Source: Candidatus Desulforudis audaxviator MP104C
GTDB taxonomy: Bacteria; Bacillota; Desulfotomaculia; Desulfotomaculales; Desulforudaceae
Length of the DNA: 64,000 nucleotides
NCBI RefSeq assembly: GCF_000018425.1
Contig: NC_010424.1
Coordinates: forward strand, 186,001-250,000
Direction: 5' to 3'
In this document: positions 14,596-25,707 of the stretch, in pieces
Layout of the letters: every line of letters begins with the position of its first letter
How positions within the stretch are numbered: the first letter of the stretch is position 1
Notes under the pieces: model-generated
Database searches by the model: none
Told to the model about the DNA's origin: nothing
The model's input: only the letters and a program-made list of their open reading frames with translations
Made by a program: the position numbers and the translations under genes

Positions 14596-17322
14596 TTGTT
14601 GAAGCGCGCCGACATTCAGAACATCGCGTGGCACGCCCTGCCCGCCGGGGAAGTATACGCCCGGCTGGCGACCGTACCCGCCGGGCTGGATGCGGAAGAA
14701 GCGGCCGCACGGCAGCGGGAGTTCGGCCCAAACGCCCTGCCCGGCCCAAAAATCCGAAGCCTGGGGCTCATTTTCGTCCACCAGTTCTTCAGCCCGCTTA
14801 TTTACATCCTGCTGGCGGCGGCAATCGTTTCGGTCGTGATCGGCGAAGTGAAGGACGCGGGGTTCATTCTGGCCGTGATTCTGCTCAACGCCGGGATCGG
14901 CACCCATCAGGAGTGGAAGGCAGAGAAAAGTGCGGCTGCGCTGCAGGGATTCCTGACGGTGCTCGTCCGAGTCAGCCGGGCAGGGGTGGAGCGGCAAGTA
15001 CCGGCCGAGGAGCTGGTCCCGGGGGACGTGGTGTTCCTGGAATCGGGGAACCGGGTCCCGGCCGACCTCCGGCTGGTGCAGGCCAACGGCCTGGCGGCAG
15101 ACGAGTCGCTGTTGACCGGAGAATCAATAGCCGTCCAGAAAGACACCGCGCCCGTCGGCGCGGAGGTCCCGGTCAGTGACCGTTCGAACATGGCCTTTGC
15201 CGGGTCGATAATCACCGCCGGACGAGGAACCGGGATTGTGGTGGCCACCGGCAAGGACACCGAGGTCGGTAAAATCGCTGAAGCGGTGACCCAGGCGGAG
15301 ACGTCCAAACCGCCGCTGGTGCTTAGAATGGAGAGGTTCTCCCGGCAGATCAGCTTCGCTGTCCTCGGTGCCTGCGCGCTCCTCGCCGCGGTCGCGATCG
15401 CCAGGGGAATGCCAGCCGCGGAGGTGTTCTTCACGGCCGTGGCCCTAGCTGTATCCGCGATTCCGGAGGGGCTACCGGTGGCGATCACCATCGCTCTGTC
15501 CGTGGCCACCGTCCGCATGCTGCGCCGGAACGTGATCGTGCGCAAACTGACGGCGGTCGAGGCTCTGGGCAGCTGCACGCTGATCGCCAGCGACAAGACG
15601 GGCACGCTCACCGTGAACAAGCAATCGCTTCGGCTCCTGGCTCTTCCCTCGGGAGAACGTTTTACGGTTTCCGGAGAGGGTTACGCCGGGGAAGGGGAAG
15701 TGAGCACCCAGAACGGGGAACCCCTTGCGGCCAGCGCCCGGTCCCGGGTTGAAGCTTTGGCCCGGGCCGGTATTGTGTGCAACGAAGCGACGCTCTTGCG
15801 GGATGGTGAAACCTGGACCGGCCACGGAGACGCCGTGGACCTGGCTTTTTTGGCCCTCGGGTACAAGCTGGGGCTGGAGCCGGAGTCCGTGCGCCGCGGG
15901 GTGACCGTGGTCGGGGAGATCCCCTTCGAGTCCGAACGCCGGTACGCCGCCCGGTTCTACCGGGAAGAAGGCCGGATGCGGGTGGCGGTGAAAGGTGCGA
16001 TCGAGACGGTCCTCCCGTTTTGCCGGACCATGCTTACGGAGGGCGGCACGGTCGAAATCGACCCGGAGTCCGTGCAGCGGGAGGCGCTGTCCCTGTCCGG
16101 CGGGGGCTTCCGGGTGCTGGCCGTCGCCGGGGGAGAACTGGACGCGCCGCCGGATGCGCCCGCTTATGAGGAGGCCCACATTCCGCCCCTGACCCTGCTC
16201 GGCCTGGTCGGCCTGATCGATCCTTTGCGCCCGGAGGTGCGGGCGGCCGTGGATAAGTGCCGGACGGCAGGGGTAAAGGTGGCCATGATCACCGGGGACC
16301 ATCCGGCCACCGCCCTGGCCATCGCCCGTGAACTAGGCATCGCGCACGCGGAGACGGACCTGGTCACCGGCGGGCAGTTGGACGCGGCCGGGCCACCGGA
16401 CAGTCCCGAGTTCCTGGAATTGGTGAAGTCGGCCCACGTGTTCGCGCGGGTCACGCCTTTGCAGAAACTGCACATCGTGGATGCCCTGATCCAGGCGGGT
16501 CACTACGTGGCGGTCACCGGGGACGGGGTGAACGACGCCCCGGCGATGCGCAAGGCGAACATCGGGGTGGCCATGGGTTCGGGCACGGACGTGGCCAAGG
16601 ACACGGCGGCCATTATCGTCACCGACGACAACTTCGCGTCTATCGAGGCCGGGGTGGAGGAAGGGCGCTACGCCTACGACAACATCCGGAAAGTAATTTA
16701 CCTCTTGGTGGCCACCGGTGCGGCCGAGGTGGTGCTGATCACCCTGGCGCTCCTGTTCGGCTTGCCGCTGCCCCTGGTGGCGGTGCAACTGCTGTGGCTG
16801 AACTTGGTCACGAACGGTATCCAGCACGTGGGCCTGGCCGTGGAAGGGGGCGAGCCGGAAACTATGACCCGTCCGCCGCGCAAACCTACCGAAGGTGTGT
16901 TTAACCGGCTGATGGTGCAGCAATTGGTCGTAGCCAGCGCGACCATGGGCGTAACCGCTTTCGGACTGTGGTACTGGCTCCTGGCCTCGGGGTGGGAGGA
17001 AGCGGCGGCCCGGAATATGGTGCTGCTGTTGATGGTTTTCCTGGAGAATTTCCACGTGTTCAACTGCCGGTCCGAATACCGTTCTGCCTTCCGGGTGCCC
17101 CTAACGCGCAACCTGGTGCTGGTGGCCGGGGTGCTGGCCGCGCAGGGGATTCACATCCTGGCGATGCACATCCCCTTCATGCAGTCGGTGCTGCGGGTGG
17201 CGCCGGTTTCGACCGGTGAGTGGCTGAGTCTGTTCCTGCTGGCCTCGGTGGTCCTGGTGGTGATGGAACTTTTCAAACTGGCCAAGCGCTACTCGTCCTC
17301 GACGATTACCGCGGTGCCGTAA
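14596..17322 (+). CDS. Cation-transporting P-type ATPase (type II)
   Basis: A 908-residue P2-type ATPase. It has an N-terminal cation ATPase domain (ALPAGEVYARLATVPAGL), membrane helices M1-M2, an actuator domain with LLTGES, M4 with the PEGLP ion-site motif, the phosphorylation motif DKTGT at D333, the hinge TGDGVNDAPA, and the C-terminal M5-M10 bundle. In M6 the sequence is NLVTNGIQHVG, so Asn740 stands where SERCA-type Ca2+ pumps have an aspartate. A pure Ca2+ pump is therefore uncertain, and Na+, K+ or Mg2+ are alternatives. The TTG at 14596 follows AGGGGTG. Its end overlaps the convergent ybjQ-like gene by 34 bp. Confidence 0.88.
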   Translation: MLKRADIQNIAWHALPAGEVYARLATVPAGLDAEEAAARQREFGPNALPGPKIRSLGLIFVHQFFSPLIYILLAAAIVSVVIGEVKDAGFILAVILLNAGIGTHQEWKAEKSAAALQGFLTVLVRVSRAGVERQVPAEELVPGDVVFLESGNRVPADLRLVQANGLAADESLLTGESIAVQKDTAPVGAEVPVSDRSNMAFAGSIITAGRGTGIVVATGKDTEVGKIAEAVTQAETSKPPLVLRMERFSRQISFAVLGACALLAAVAIARGMPAAEVFFTAVALAVSAIPEGLPVAITIALSVATVRMLRRNVIVRKLTAVEALGSCTLIASDKTGTLTVNKQSLRLLALPSGERFTVSGEGYAGEGEVSTQNGEPLAASARSRVEALARAGIVCNEATLLRDGETWTGHGDAVDLAFLALGYKLGLEPESVRRGVTVVGEIPFESERRYAARFYREEGRMRVAVKGAIETVLPFCRTMLTEGGTVEIDPESVQREALSLSGGGFRVLAVAGGELDAPPDAPAYEEAHIPPLTLLGLVGLIDPLRPEVRAAVDKCRTAGVKVAMITGDHPATALAIARELGIAHAETDLVTGGQLDAAGPPDSPEFLELVKSAHVFARVTPLQKLHIVDALIQAGHYVAVTGDGVNDAPAMRKANIGVAMGSGTDVAKDTAAIIVTDDNFASIEAGVEEGRYAYDNIRKVIYLLVATGAAEVVLITLALLFGLPLPLVAVQLLWLNLVTNGIQHVGLAVEGGEPETMTRPPRKPTEGVFNRLMVQQLVVASATMGVTAFGLWYWLLASGWEEAAARNMVLLLMVFLENFHVFNCRSEYRSAFRVPLTRNLVLVAGVLAAQGIHILAMHIPFMQSVLRVAPVSTGEWLSLFLLASVVLVVMELFKLAKRYSSSTITAVP

Positions 17323-17609
17323 GCCAGGATCTCGGCGGCGGTGGCCGCCACCTGGGCGGTGACGAAGCGCACCTCCACGACCGCATTCGCACCGAGCCTT
17401 TCGGCTTCCTCCACCATCCGCTTGACGGCGTCCCGGCGGGACATGGACATCAATTCGGTGTATTCCTTGATCTCGCCGCCGACGATATTCTTCAATCCCG
17501 CCAGCACGTCGCGGCCGATGTTGCGGCTGCGCACGATATTCCCGCTGACCAGGCCCAGGGTGCGCACCACCCTCTTGCCCGGAATCTCCCGCGTAGTGGT
17601 AATGATCAT
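17289..17609 (-). CDS. YbjQ/UPF0145 family protein
   Basis: A 106-residue member of the YbjQ (UPF0145) family, small proteins predicted to form oligomers and sometimes labelled heavy-metal-binding. Typical features are the N-terminal TTREIPGKRVVRTLGLVSG, the central NIGRDVLAGLKNIVGGE and the helix EEAERLGANAVVEVRF. The cellular role is unknown. It overlaps the upstream small membrane protein gene by four bases (ATGA), so the two form an operon on the minus strand. Confidence 0.88.
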   Translation of the reverse strand: MIITTTREIPGKRVVRTLGLVSGNIVRSRNIGRDVLAGLKNIVGGEIKEYTELMSMSRRDAVKRMVEEAERLGANAVVEVRFVTAQVAATAAEILAYGTAVIVEDE

Positions 17610-17806
17610 CCTTCATCGCCCTCCCGCCGTTTTTCGAGCCACAGGACCACGAGCAGAATACCGAAGCCCAGGCCGACGGCCGCGATCCCCAGGCGCAGCA
17701 GCACGGGGATTACGTCCGCGGTCAGGAATATCCAGACCCCCCAGCCGGCAAAACCGGCCAGGAGCAGGATACCTAACCCGATCATAAGGTATGATAGAAA
17801 TCTCAA
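17606..17806 (-). CDS. Small two-helix membrane protein
   Basis: A 66-residue protein with two hydrophobic segments (LSYLMIGLGILLLAGFAGWG and the segment VIPVLLRLGIAAVGLGFGIL with following residues) and a charged tail LEKRREGDEG. A TTG at 17806 is chosen because a GGGGATG site lies upstream on the complement; the frame extends further upstream but is not membrane-like there. It is translationally coupled to the ybjQ-like gene. The family is not recognised. Confidence 0.6.
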   Translation of the reverse strand: MRFLSYLMIGLGILLLAGFAGWGVWIFLTADVIPVLLRLGIAAVGLGFGILLVVLWLEKRREGDEG

Positions 17807-17981
17807 GCCAAAATCATCCCCATTGACTGAACCTGGATAAAGTATACCACACAGACCCGGATAAAGCATACCCACGTTTCGACGTTGCCGGCGGGATGAT
17901 GAGCGGCTCGCCCCGGCCGTCCGCCGGCGCACGGATCGGTTGAAACGGGCCGCCCCGGGGAGAATAGAGAGAGAACGGTAT

Positions 17982-18010
17982 TTGACTCGTTTTTGTTTCG
18001 GGGTTATAGT
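17982..18010 (+). promoter_or_regulatory. Promoter of the ctsR operon
   Basis: TTGACT (17982-17987), a 17-bp spacer and TATAGT (18005-18010). The -10 box overlaps the CtsR operator. Confidence 0.85.
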
Positions 18011-18024
18011 TAAAGTCAGTCAAA
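18008..18024 (+). promoter_or_regulatory. CtsR operator
   Basis: Direct repeat AGTTAAA-GTC-AGTCAAA fits the CtsR box (RGTCAAA, 3-nt spacer, RGTCAAA) with one mismatch, and is followed by a further GTCAAA. Overlap with the -10 box implies that CtsR represses its own operon. Confidence 0.85.
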
Positions 18025-18046
18025 GTCAAAAAATATCGACCAAGGA

Positions 18047-18571
18047 GTGAGGTCACTGCCGACTCTCGCCGACAGCATTGCGGAATACATCAAAAGGCGC
18101 GTGGCGGAAAGCCCGCACGGTTACGTCGAGATCCGGCGCAACGACCTGGCCGAACGATTTCAGTGCGTACCGTCCCAGGTGACCTACGTTCTGGCCACCA
18201 GGTTCCATGTACGGACCGGGTTTGTGGTGGAAAGCCGGCGCGGCGGCGGCGGCTACATTCGTGTGGTCCGATTGCCCTCGGCGCAGAACGGGCTGGCCCG
18301 GGAATTGTATCGCCTGATCGGGTCCCGCATCGGGTCCCGTGAGGCCCGGGAGATAGTGCTGCGCCTGCGCGCGGAAGGCTTGATCGGGGAACGCGAGACC
18401 CGCCTGATCAGCGGCGCGGTTGACGACCGGACCCTGCGCGTGCTGGATTTTCCCTGGCGCAACCTGGTCCGGGCCAGCATCCTGAAGGAGATGCTCAGCG
18501 CACTCCTGCACGAAGCGGCCGGGCCGGGCAGTGGCCGCAGGGCCGGAAAAGGAGATGAGGGCACCCCTTGA
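18047..18571 (+). CDS. ctsR: Class III stress-gene repressor CtsR
   Basis: A DNA-binding repressor of clp heat-shock genes. The winged helix-turn-helix (ERFQCVPSQVTYVLATRF) and the glycine-rich wing RRGGGGYIRV are typical, followed by the C-terminal dimer/McsB-interaction domain. The GTG at 18047 shares a base with the AAGGAG site, which leaves no spacing. A CTG at 18056 would have ideal 8-base spacing and would give MPTLADSIAEYI, the usual N-terminus, so initiation may really be there. First gene of ctsR-mcsA-mcsB-clpC, with its own operator upstream. Confidence 0.95.
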   Translation: MRSLPTLADSIAEYIKRRVAESPHGYVEIRRNDLAERFQCVPSQVTYVLATRFHVRTGFVVESRRGGGGYIRVVRLPSAQNGLARELYRLIGSRIGSREAREIVLRLRAEGLIGERETRLISGAVDDRTLRVLDFPWRNLVRASILKEMLSALLHEAAGPGSGRRAGKGDEGTP

Positions 18572-19071
18572 TCTGCGAGCGATGCAAACAACAACCGGCC
18601 TCGGTGCACTACACCGAGGTCATCAATAATCAGAAACGCCAGATGTACCTGTGCCCGGCCTGCGCCGAGGAAGCCCATAAGGCGTTCGACCTCGGGGCGC
18701 CGCTCAACCTGCACAATTTGCTGGCCGGACTGATGGGCCCCGGAAACGTCAAGGAAGTTCCGGAAAACGAGGCGGAGTTCCTTTGTGAAACCTGCGGGCT
18801 TTCGGACGCCGCGTTCGGCAAATACGGTCTTCTAGGTTGCGGCGGGTGCTACCAGTATTTCGGCGAACGCCTGGAGCCGCTTCTGAGGCGGATCCACGGC
18901 TCCACCCGGCACACTGGCAAGGTGCCCCAGCGTTCCCGGAACAAGTATCTGCTGATACAGGAAGTGGACCGCCTGCGAGCCCAAATGCGTGAGGCGGTTG
19001 AAAAAGAGGAATTTGAGCGCGCCGCCGCGTTGCGGGACGCGATCCGGGATCTGCAACAGAGGCTGGCTTGA
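18568..19071 (+). CDS. mcsA: McsA, zinc-binding activator of McsB
   Basis: A 167-residue protein with two pairs of CxxC zinc motifs (CERC, CPAC, CETC and CGGC) in the first 95 residues and a C-terminal UVR motif (EEFERAAALRDAIRDLQQR). McsA activates the arginine kinase McsB and modulates CtsR and ClpC. The TTG start overlaps the ctsR stop codon, so translation is coupled. Confidence 0.93.
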   Translation: MICERCKQQPASVHYTEVINNQKRQMYLCPACAEEAHKAFDLGAPLNLHNLLAGLMGPGNVKEVPENEAEFLCETCGLSDAAFGKYGLLGCGGCYQYFGERLEPLLRRIHGSTRHTGKVPQRSRNKYLLIQEVDRLRAQMREAVEKEEFERAAALRDAIRDLQQRLA

Positions 19072-19090
19072 TGGGGGAGGTTGCGCACGC

Positions 19091-20236
19091 TTGAGTTTGA
19101 AGAACACGTTACAGAGCCCGTACAGCCAGTGGATGGAGGACGACGCTCCCGAGTCGGACGTGGTCATCTCCTCGCGGGCTCGCCTGGCCCGAAGTCTGGC
19201 CGGTTACCCCTTTCCCCACCGGCTTTCTCCGGAACAGGCCGAACAGGTGATCCAGGCAGTCAGCCTGGCCGTCCGCAACGCGGAGTTCCGGACACGTTTC
19301 GGCGACGTGGAGTTGGTCCGGATGACCGAATTGTCTCCGGTCGACCGGTGGATACTGGTGGAAAAGCACTTGATCAGCCCCGGTTTTCTCAAGAACACGG
19401 GGAGCAGTTTCGAATACAAGGGGCTGGTGCTGACCCCGGACGAGCAGCTGAGCATCATGGTGAACGAAGAAGACCACCTGCGCATCCAGTGCCTGTTCCC
19501 CGGGCTGCAGCTTGAGGCCGCGGCCCGCACGGCGGACGAGGCCGACAGCCTGCTGGAAAAGACGCTTGATTTCGCGTTTTCGGACCGGATCGGCTATCTA
19601 ACCGCCTGTCCGACCAACGTGGGGACCGGGCTCCGCGCTTCGGTGATGGTGCACCTCCCGGGACTGGTACTGCTCGGACAGGTCAAGGAGGTGCTGACGA
19701 CCGTTTCCAGGCTGGGGCTGACGGTACGCGGCCTGTTCGGCGAGGGGACCGATGCGGTGGGCAACCTTTTCCAGGTCTCGAACCAGGTGACCCTGGGTCA
19801 CCGGGAGTCTGAAATTACGGGCAACCTGGCTTCGGTCACCCGGCAGGTGATCGAGCAGGAGCGCTCAGCCCGCCAACAGCTGGTCAGGCAGATGCCGGTG
19901 GTCATGCGTGACCGGGTGGGCCGGGCGCTCGGGATCCTTAAACACGCGCACACCCTGGGTGTGGAAGAGGCCATGCGCCTGATTTCGGACGTACGCCTGG
20001 GGGTAATGGCGGGACTCCTGAAGGGGCCGCCGTCGCGGGTGCTTCTGGAACTTATGGTTATCACCAGGCCGTCGTACCTGGTGAGAGTCAGCGGGCGGGA
20101 ACTATCCCCGCCTGAATGGGACGAATTGCGGGCCACACTGGTCCGGGAGCTTGTGAACGCGCATTCCGGAGAACATCCCGGAGCGCAGGATGGTCGTGAC
20201 ACCGGCCGCCGACCGGAAGAGAAGAAGAAGATATGA
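19091..20236 (+). CDS. mcsB: Protein-arginine kinase McsB
   Basis: A 381-residue member of the ATP:guanido phosphotransferase family that phosphorylates protein arginines and marks proteins for ClpCP. Family segments visible are SSRARLARSLAGYPFP (nucleotide-binding arginines), NEEDHLRIQ, the catalytic-cysteine region ACPTNVGTGLRASVM and GEGTDAVGNLFQVSNQ. The TTG at 19091 lies 10 bases after GGGGAGG, gives the expected N-terminus (SLKNTLQSPYSQWM), and begins 19 bp after mcsA. An upstream in-frame extension lies inside mcsA and is not homologous. Confidence 0.95.
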   Translation: MSLKNTLQSPYSQWMEDDAPESDVVISSRARLARSLAGYPFPHRLSPEQAEQVIQAVSLAVRNAEFRTRFGDVELVRMTELSPVDRWILVEKHLISPGFLKNTGSSFEYKGLVLTPDEQLSIMVNEEDHLRIQCLFPGLQLEAAARTADEADSLLEKTLDFAFSDRIGYLTACPTNVGTGLRASVMVHLPGLVLLGQVKEVLTTVSRLGLTVRGLFGEGTDAVGNLFQVSNQVTLGHRESEITGNLASVTRQVIEQERSARQQLVRQMPVVMRDRVGRALGILKHAHTLGVEEAMRLISDVRLGVMAGLLKGPPSRVLLELMVITRPSYLVRVSGRELSPPEWDELRATLVRELVNAHSGEHPGAQDGRDTGRRPEEKKKI

Positions 20237-20296
20237 AAAGCGCGTATGAAAAGCGCGCGGAGTGGGTGATTTCCCCCGCGCACGGAGGTGTAAAGA

Positions 20297-22735
<2,439 letters not shown>

Positions 22736-22789
22736 CGGGCTATTATCCGTGGAAGCCCATCGGTTAGACATAATACGACCGTCTTCGAC

Positions 22790-22818
22790 TTGTGGATAAG
22801 TCCAAAAAATGGTATAGT
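22790..22818 (+). promoter_or_regulatory. Promoter of radA-disA
   Basis: TTGTGG (22790-22795), a 17-bp spacer and TATAGT (22813-22818), 90 bp before the radA start. Confidence 0.7.
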
Positions 22819-22908
22819 AACGGCTAAGGTATTTCGAAGTCGGGAATAGAGTTCAGAATGTAAGCTGAAATGACTTGCGGTTCTGGGCTCTCGTAGTGAG
22901 GTTGACTG

Positions 22909-24246
22909 ATGCGCTGCCGGGAGTGCGGGTACCGATCGGTCCGTTGGCTCGGCCGTTGCCCGGGTTGCGGGGAATGGCACACCTTTGAAGAGGAAACCGA
23001 GGTGAAGGCGGCCCGCCGGGAGACTCTGGCCGGCGACCCTCCCCGGCCACTGACCGAAGTGGTCGGCGCTGAGGAAACCCGTATCACCAGCGGCATCGGG
23101 GAAATGGACCGGGTTCTCGGAGGCGGCTTCGTTCCGGGGTCCGTGGTTCTTCTGGGCGGCGACCCGGGAGTCGGCAAGTCCACCCTGCTCTTGCAGGCGG
23201 CCGTGCGTGTGGCCGGTATCGTGGGACGGGTGCTCTACGTGTCGGGTGAAGAGTCGGCCCCGCAGGTACGGTTACGCGCCGAACGTCTGCGGGCGGTCCA
23301 TTCGGGGCTCTACCTCGCGCCGGAAACCGATATTGAGCGGGTTGAAAAGCATATTTCCGAACTGCGGCCCGTAGTCGTGATCGTGGATTCCATCCAGACG
23401 GTGTCCCTGGACGGGCTGGCGGCGGTGCCCGGCAGCCTGGGGCAGGTCAGGGAGTGCACCGTGCGCCTGACCCGCCTGGCGAAGAGCACCGGCATCCCGG
23501 TTCTCCTGGTCGGACACGTCACCAAGGAAGGCGTGCTGGCCGGCCCCCGGACCATGGAGCACATGGTGGATACGGTGCTGTACCTCGAGGGAGACCGGCA
23601 CCATACCTATCGCGTCCTGCGCGGGGTTAAGAACCGTTTTGGTTCCACGAATGAGATCGGCGTTTTTGAGATGGACTCCGCCGGGCTCCGCGAAGTTGAA
23701 AACCCCTCACGGCTGTTTTTGAGTTCCGGGGCCGCCCCCGTTTCGGGTTCGGTGGTCGTGTCCTGCGTGGAGGGCACCCGTCCCCTGCTCGTCGAAATCC
23801 AGGCCCTAGTCAGTGCCGCGGGGTATGGTACTCCCCGACGTATGACCGCGGGGGTCGACTACAACCGCGTCATCCTGATGGCCGCCGTTCTTGAAAAGCG
23901 GGTCGGCCTGATGTTGAGCAGCCAGGACATATACGTGAACGCCGTCGGCGGTGTGAAAATCTCGGAACCGGCCGCCGATTTGGGTATCGCGCTTGCCCTG
24001 GTCTCCAGTTTCTGGGACCGGCCGGTGCCGGCGGGCACAGTGGTGATCGGTGAGGTCGGCCTGACCGGGGAACTGCGCCCGGTGCCCCAACTTGGCAATC
24101 GCCTGCGGGAGGCCGCCAAGCTTGGCTTCGATAGCGCTGTTTTTCCGGCCGCCTCGGGCGGTTCAAACGAGCCCGGCGGGGAAAGTCTCCGGCTGTTTGC
24201 GGCGGGCAGCGTGAGCGAGGCTCTGGATTTGGTCTTGACCAAATGA
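22909..24246 (+). CDS. radA: DNA repair protein RadA
   Basis: A 445-residue RecA-like ATPase that promotes branch migration in recombination. It has an N-terminal C4 zinc finger (CRECG and CPGCG), Walker A GGDPGVGKSTLLLQ, the RadA-specific KNRFGS motif (GVKNRFGSTNEIG), and a C-terminal Lon-protease-like domain. The N-terminus is short, beginning two residues before the first zinc cysteine, but no better in-frame start lies upstream. disA follows after 22 bp, the same order as in Bacillus. Confidence 0.96.
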   Translation: MRCRECGYRSVRWLGRCPGCGEWHTFEEETEVKAARRETLAGDPPRPLTEVVGAEETRITSGIGEMDRVLGGGFVPGSVVLLGGDPGVGKSTLLLQAAVRVAGIVGRVLYVSGEESAPQVRLRAERLRAVHSGLYLAPETDIERVEKHISELRPVVVIVDSIQTVSLDGLAAVPGSLGQVRECTVRLTRLAKSTGIPVLLVGHVTKEGVLAGPRTMEHMVDTVLYLEGDRHHTYRVLRGVKNRFGSTNEIGVFEMDSAGLREVENPSRLFLSSGAAPVSGSVVVSCVEGTRPLLVEIQALVSAAGYGTPRRMTAGVDYNRVILMAAVLEKRVGLMLSSQDIYVNAVGGVKISEPAADLGIALALVSSFWDRPVPAGTVVIGEVGLTGELRPVPQLGNRLREAAKLGFDSAVFPAASGGSNEPGGESLRLFAAGSVSEALDLVLTK

Positions 24247-24268
24247 CACGGAGGAAGGGGGAAGTCTT

Positions 24269-25345
24269 TTGGCTGATGAGCGGGGCGAAGAAGCGCTGCT
24301 GAAGGTGTTACGCACTGTGGCGCCCGGAACCCCCCTGCGCGAGGGTCTGGAGCACATCCTTCGTTCCGAGAGCGGCGCGCTGATCGTAGTGGCCGACCGG
24401 CCGGAGATACTTGAAATCGCCGAGGGCGGGTTTCACGTCAACGCCGACTTCTCGCCGGCGAAACTCTACGAGTTGGCCAAGATGGACGGCGCGATCATCC
24501 TGGACAAGGACGCCCGCCGGATCATCGCCGCGAATACACAGCTGGTTCCCGACTTGGGCATCCCGTCCAACGAAACCGGAATCCGGCACCGTACCGCCGA
24601 GCGTGTGGCTAGGCAGACCGACGCCCTCGTGATTTCCATCTCGGAGCGGCGCGGTGTGATCACCATTTACAAGGGGCCCATGAAGTACGTCCTGCGCGAC
24701 CTGGAGGTTATTTTCACGAAGGCCAACCAGGCCCTGCAGACCCTGGAGAAGTACCGGGCCGTACTGGACCGGGTGCTGGTCAACTTGAGCATCGCCGAGT
24801 TTGAGGACACAGTTACCCTGTTCGAGGTCGCCAAGGTGATCCAGCGCGTGGTGATGACCCTGAAAGTAGTCAGGGAGATTCACAAATACATTTGCGAACT
24901 CGGCACCGAGGGCCGCCTGATCACCATGCAGTTGGACGAATTGATCAGCAACGTGGAGAACGAGGGCCTGATGGTCATCCGGGACTACACAGTGAACCCG
25001 GAGGAGAAATCCCCCAGGCAAATCCAGGGCATTATCGAATCCTGGCCCAGCGAGGACTTGCTGGACTTGCCGCTTATCGCCCGAGCGCTCGGTTATTCCG
25101 GAGGAAGCGGTATCCTGGAACAAAACGTTTCTCCGCGCGGGTACCGGGTGCTGGGTAAGATCCCGCGCCTGCCATACCCGGTGGTGGAGAACCTGGTAAG
25201 CGTATTCGCCAACCTGAACAAGGTACTCAACGCCTCCCTGGACGAACTGGACGAGGTGGAAGGCATCGGTGAAACCAGGGCCCGTTCGATCAAGGAGGGG
25301 CTGAGCCGCTACTGGAACCAATTGTTGCAGGAGAGATACAGATAA
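24269..25345 (+). CDS. disA: DNA integrity scanning protein DisA (diadenylate cyclase)
   Basis: A 358-residue enzyme that makes c-di-AMP from two ATP and scans DNA for branched structures. The DAC domain has DGA (KMDGAIILD) and RHR (GIRHRTAER); a helical spine and a C-terminal HhH DNA-binding domain (LDEVEGIGETRARSIKEG) follow. The TTG start is preceded by GGAAGGGGGAAG. It is probably co-transcribed with radA. Confidence 0.97.
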   Translation: MADERGEEALLKVLRTVAPGTPLREGLEHILRSESGALIVVADRPEILEIAEGGFHVNADFSPAKLYELAKMDGAIILDKDARRIIAANTQLVPDLGIPSNETGIRHRTAERVARQTDALVISISERRGVITIYKGPMKYVLRDLEVIFTKANQALQTLEKYRAVLDRVLVNLSIAEFEDTVTLFEVAKVIQRVVMTLKVVREIHKYICELGTEGRLITMQLDELISNVENEGLMVIRDYTVNPEEKSPRQIQGIIESWPSEDLLDLPLIARALGYSGGSGILEQNVSPRGYRVLGKIPRLPYPVVENLVSVFANLNKVLNASLDELDEVEGIGETRARSIKEGLSRYWNQLLQERYR

Positions 25346-25405
25346 TAGAGGCCGGAGGCCGGAGATCAGAGGTCGGAGGCAGAGGAAGCACCGGCGGAAA
25401 TAGAG

Positions 25406-25447
25406 GTGAGAAGTGAGAAGTGAGAGGTGAGAGGTTGGAGGTGAGAA
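25406..25447. repeat. Heptad tandem repeat (GTGAGAA/G)6
   Basis: Six consecutive 7-base units: GTGAGAA twice, GTGAGAG twice, GTTGGAG, GTGAGAA. One strand is almost pure purine. Confidence 0.8.
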
Positions 25448-25456
25448 ATAGAGGAA

Positions 25457-25486
25457 GCACCGGCAGGGCCGGTGCGCGGTTTTTAT
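25457..25486 (+). terminator. Terminator downstream of disA
   Basis: Stem GCACCGGC / GCCGGTGC with an AGG loop, followed by GCGGTTTTTATT. Confidence 0.75.
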
Positions 25487-25644
25487 TAGGGGAAACCCAA
25501 CGTCCGACCTCGTTACGGGCGTGGCCGGGGTGATGTGCCGGTTCGGATAGGACAAGCGGTGATCCGCAAACGGGTTGCCAGGAAATAGAGTGGGCGTTAA
25601 AACGGAAGAGCGCGGGAGTGCTGATCCGCCCGGGGCCCCGATTT

Positions 25645-25674
25645 TTGACAGGAATATCTTGTTTATGTTATACT
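25645..25674 (+). promoter_or_regulatory. Promoter of carD
   Basis: TTGACA (25645-25650) with TATACT (25669-25674) at 18 bp, or TTATAC at 17 bp. Confidence 0.8.
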
Positions 25675-25707
25675 ACTTGGTAGGTAGAGGGGTATTTAGG
25701 AGGTGGG

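Larger units (their letters stand above)
25346..25707. other. Intergenic region with purine-rich repeats, terminator and carD promoter
   Basis: No gene seen. It contains G/A-rich heptads (25406-25447), two copies of AGAGGAAGCACCGGC (25381 and about 25449), a terminator and the carD promoter, each listed separately where clear. Confidence 0.6.

Noticed and set aside
18989-19090. N-terminal extension of mcsB into mcsA
   Set aside because: It overlaps the UVR motif of McsA in another frame and is not homologous to McsB.
25346-25500. Possible CRISPR array because of regular repeats
   Set aside because: The repeats are 7-base tandem units without spacers, and no cas gene is present in the window.
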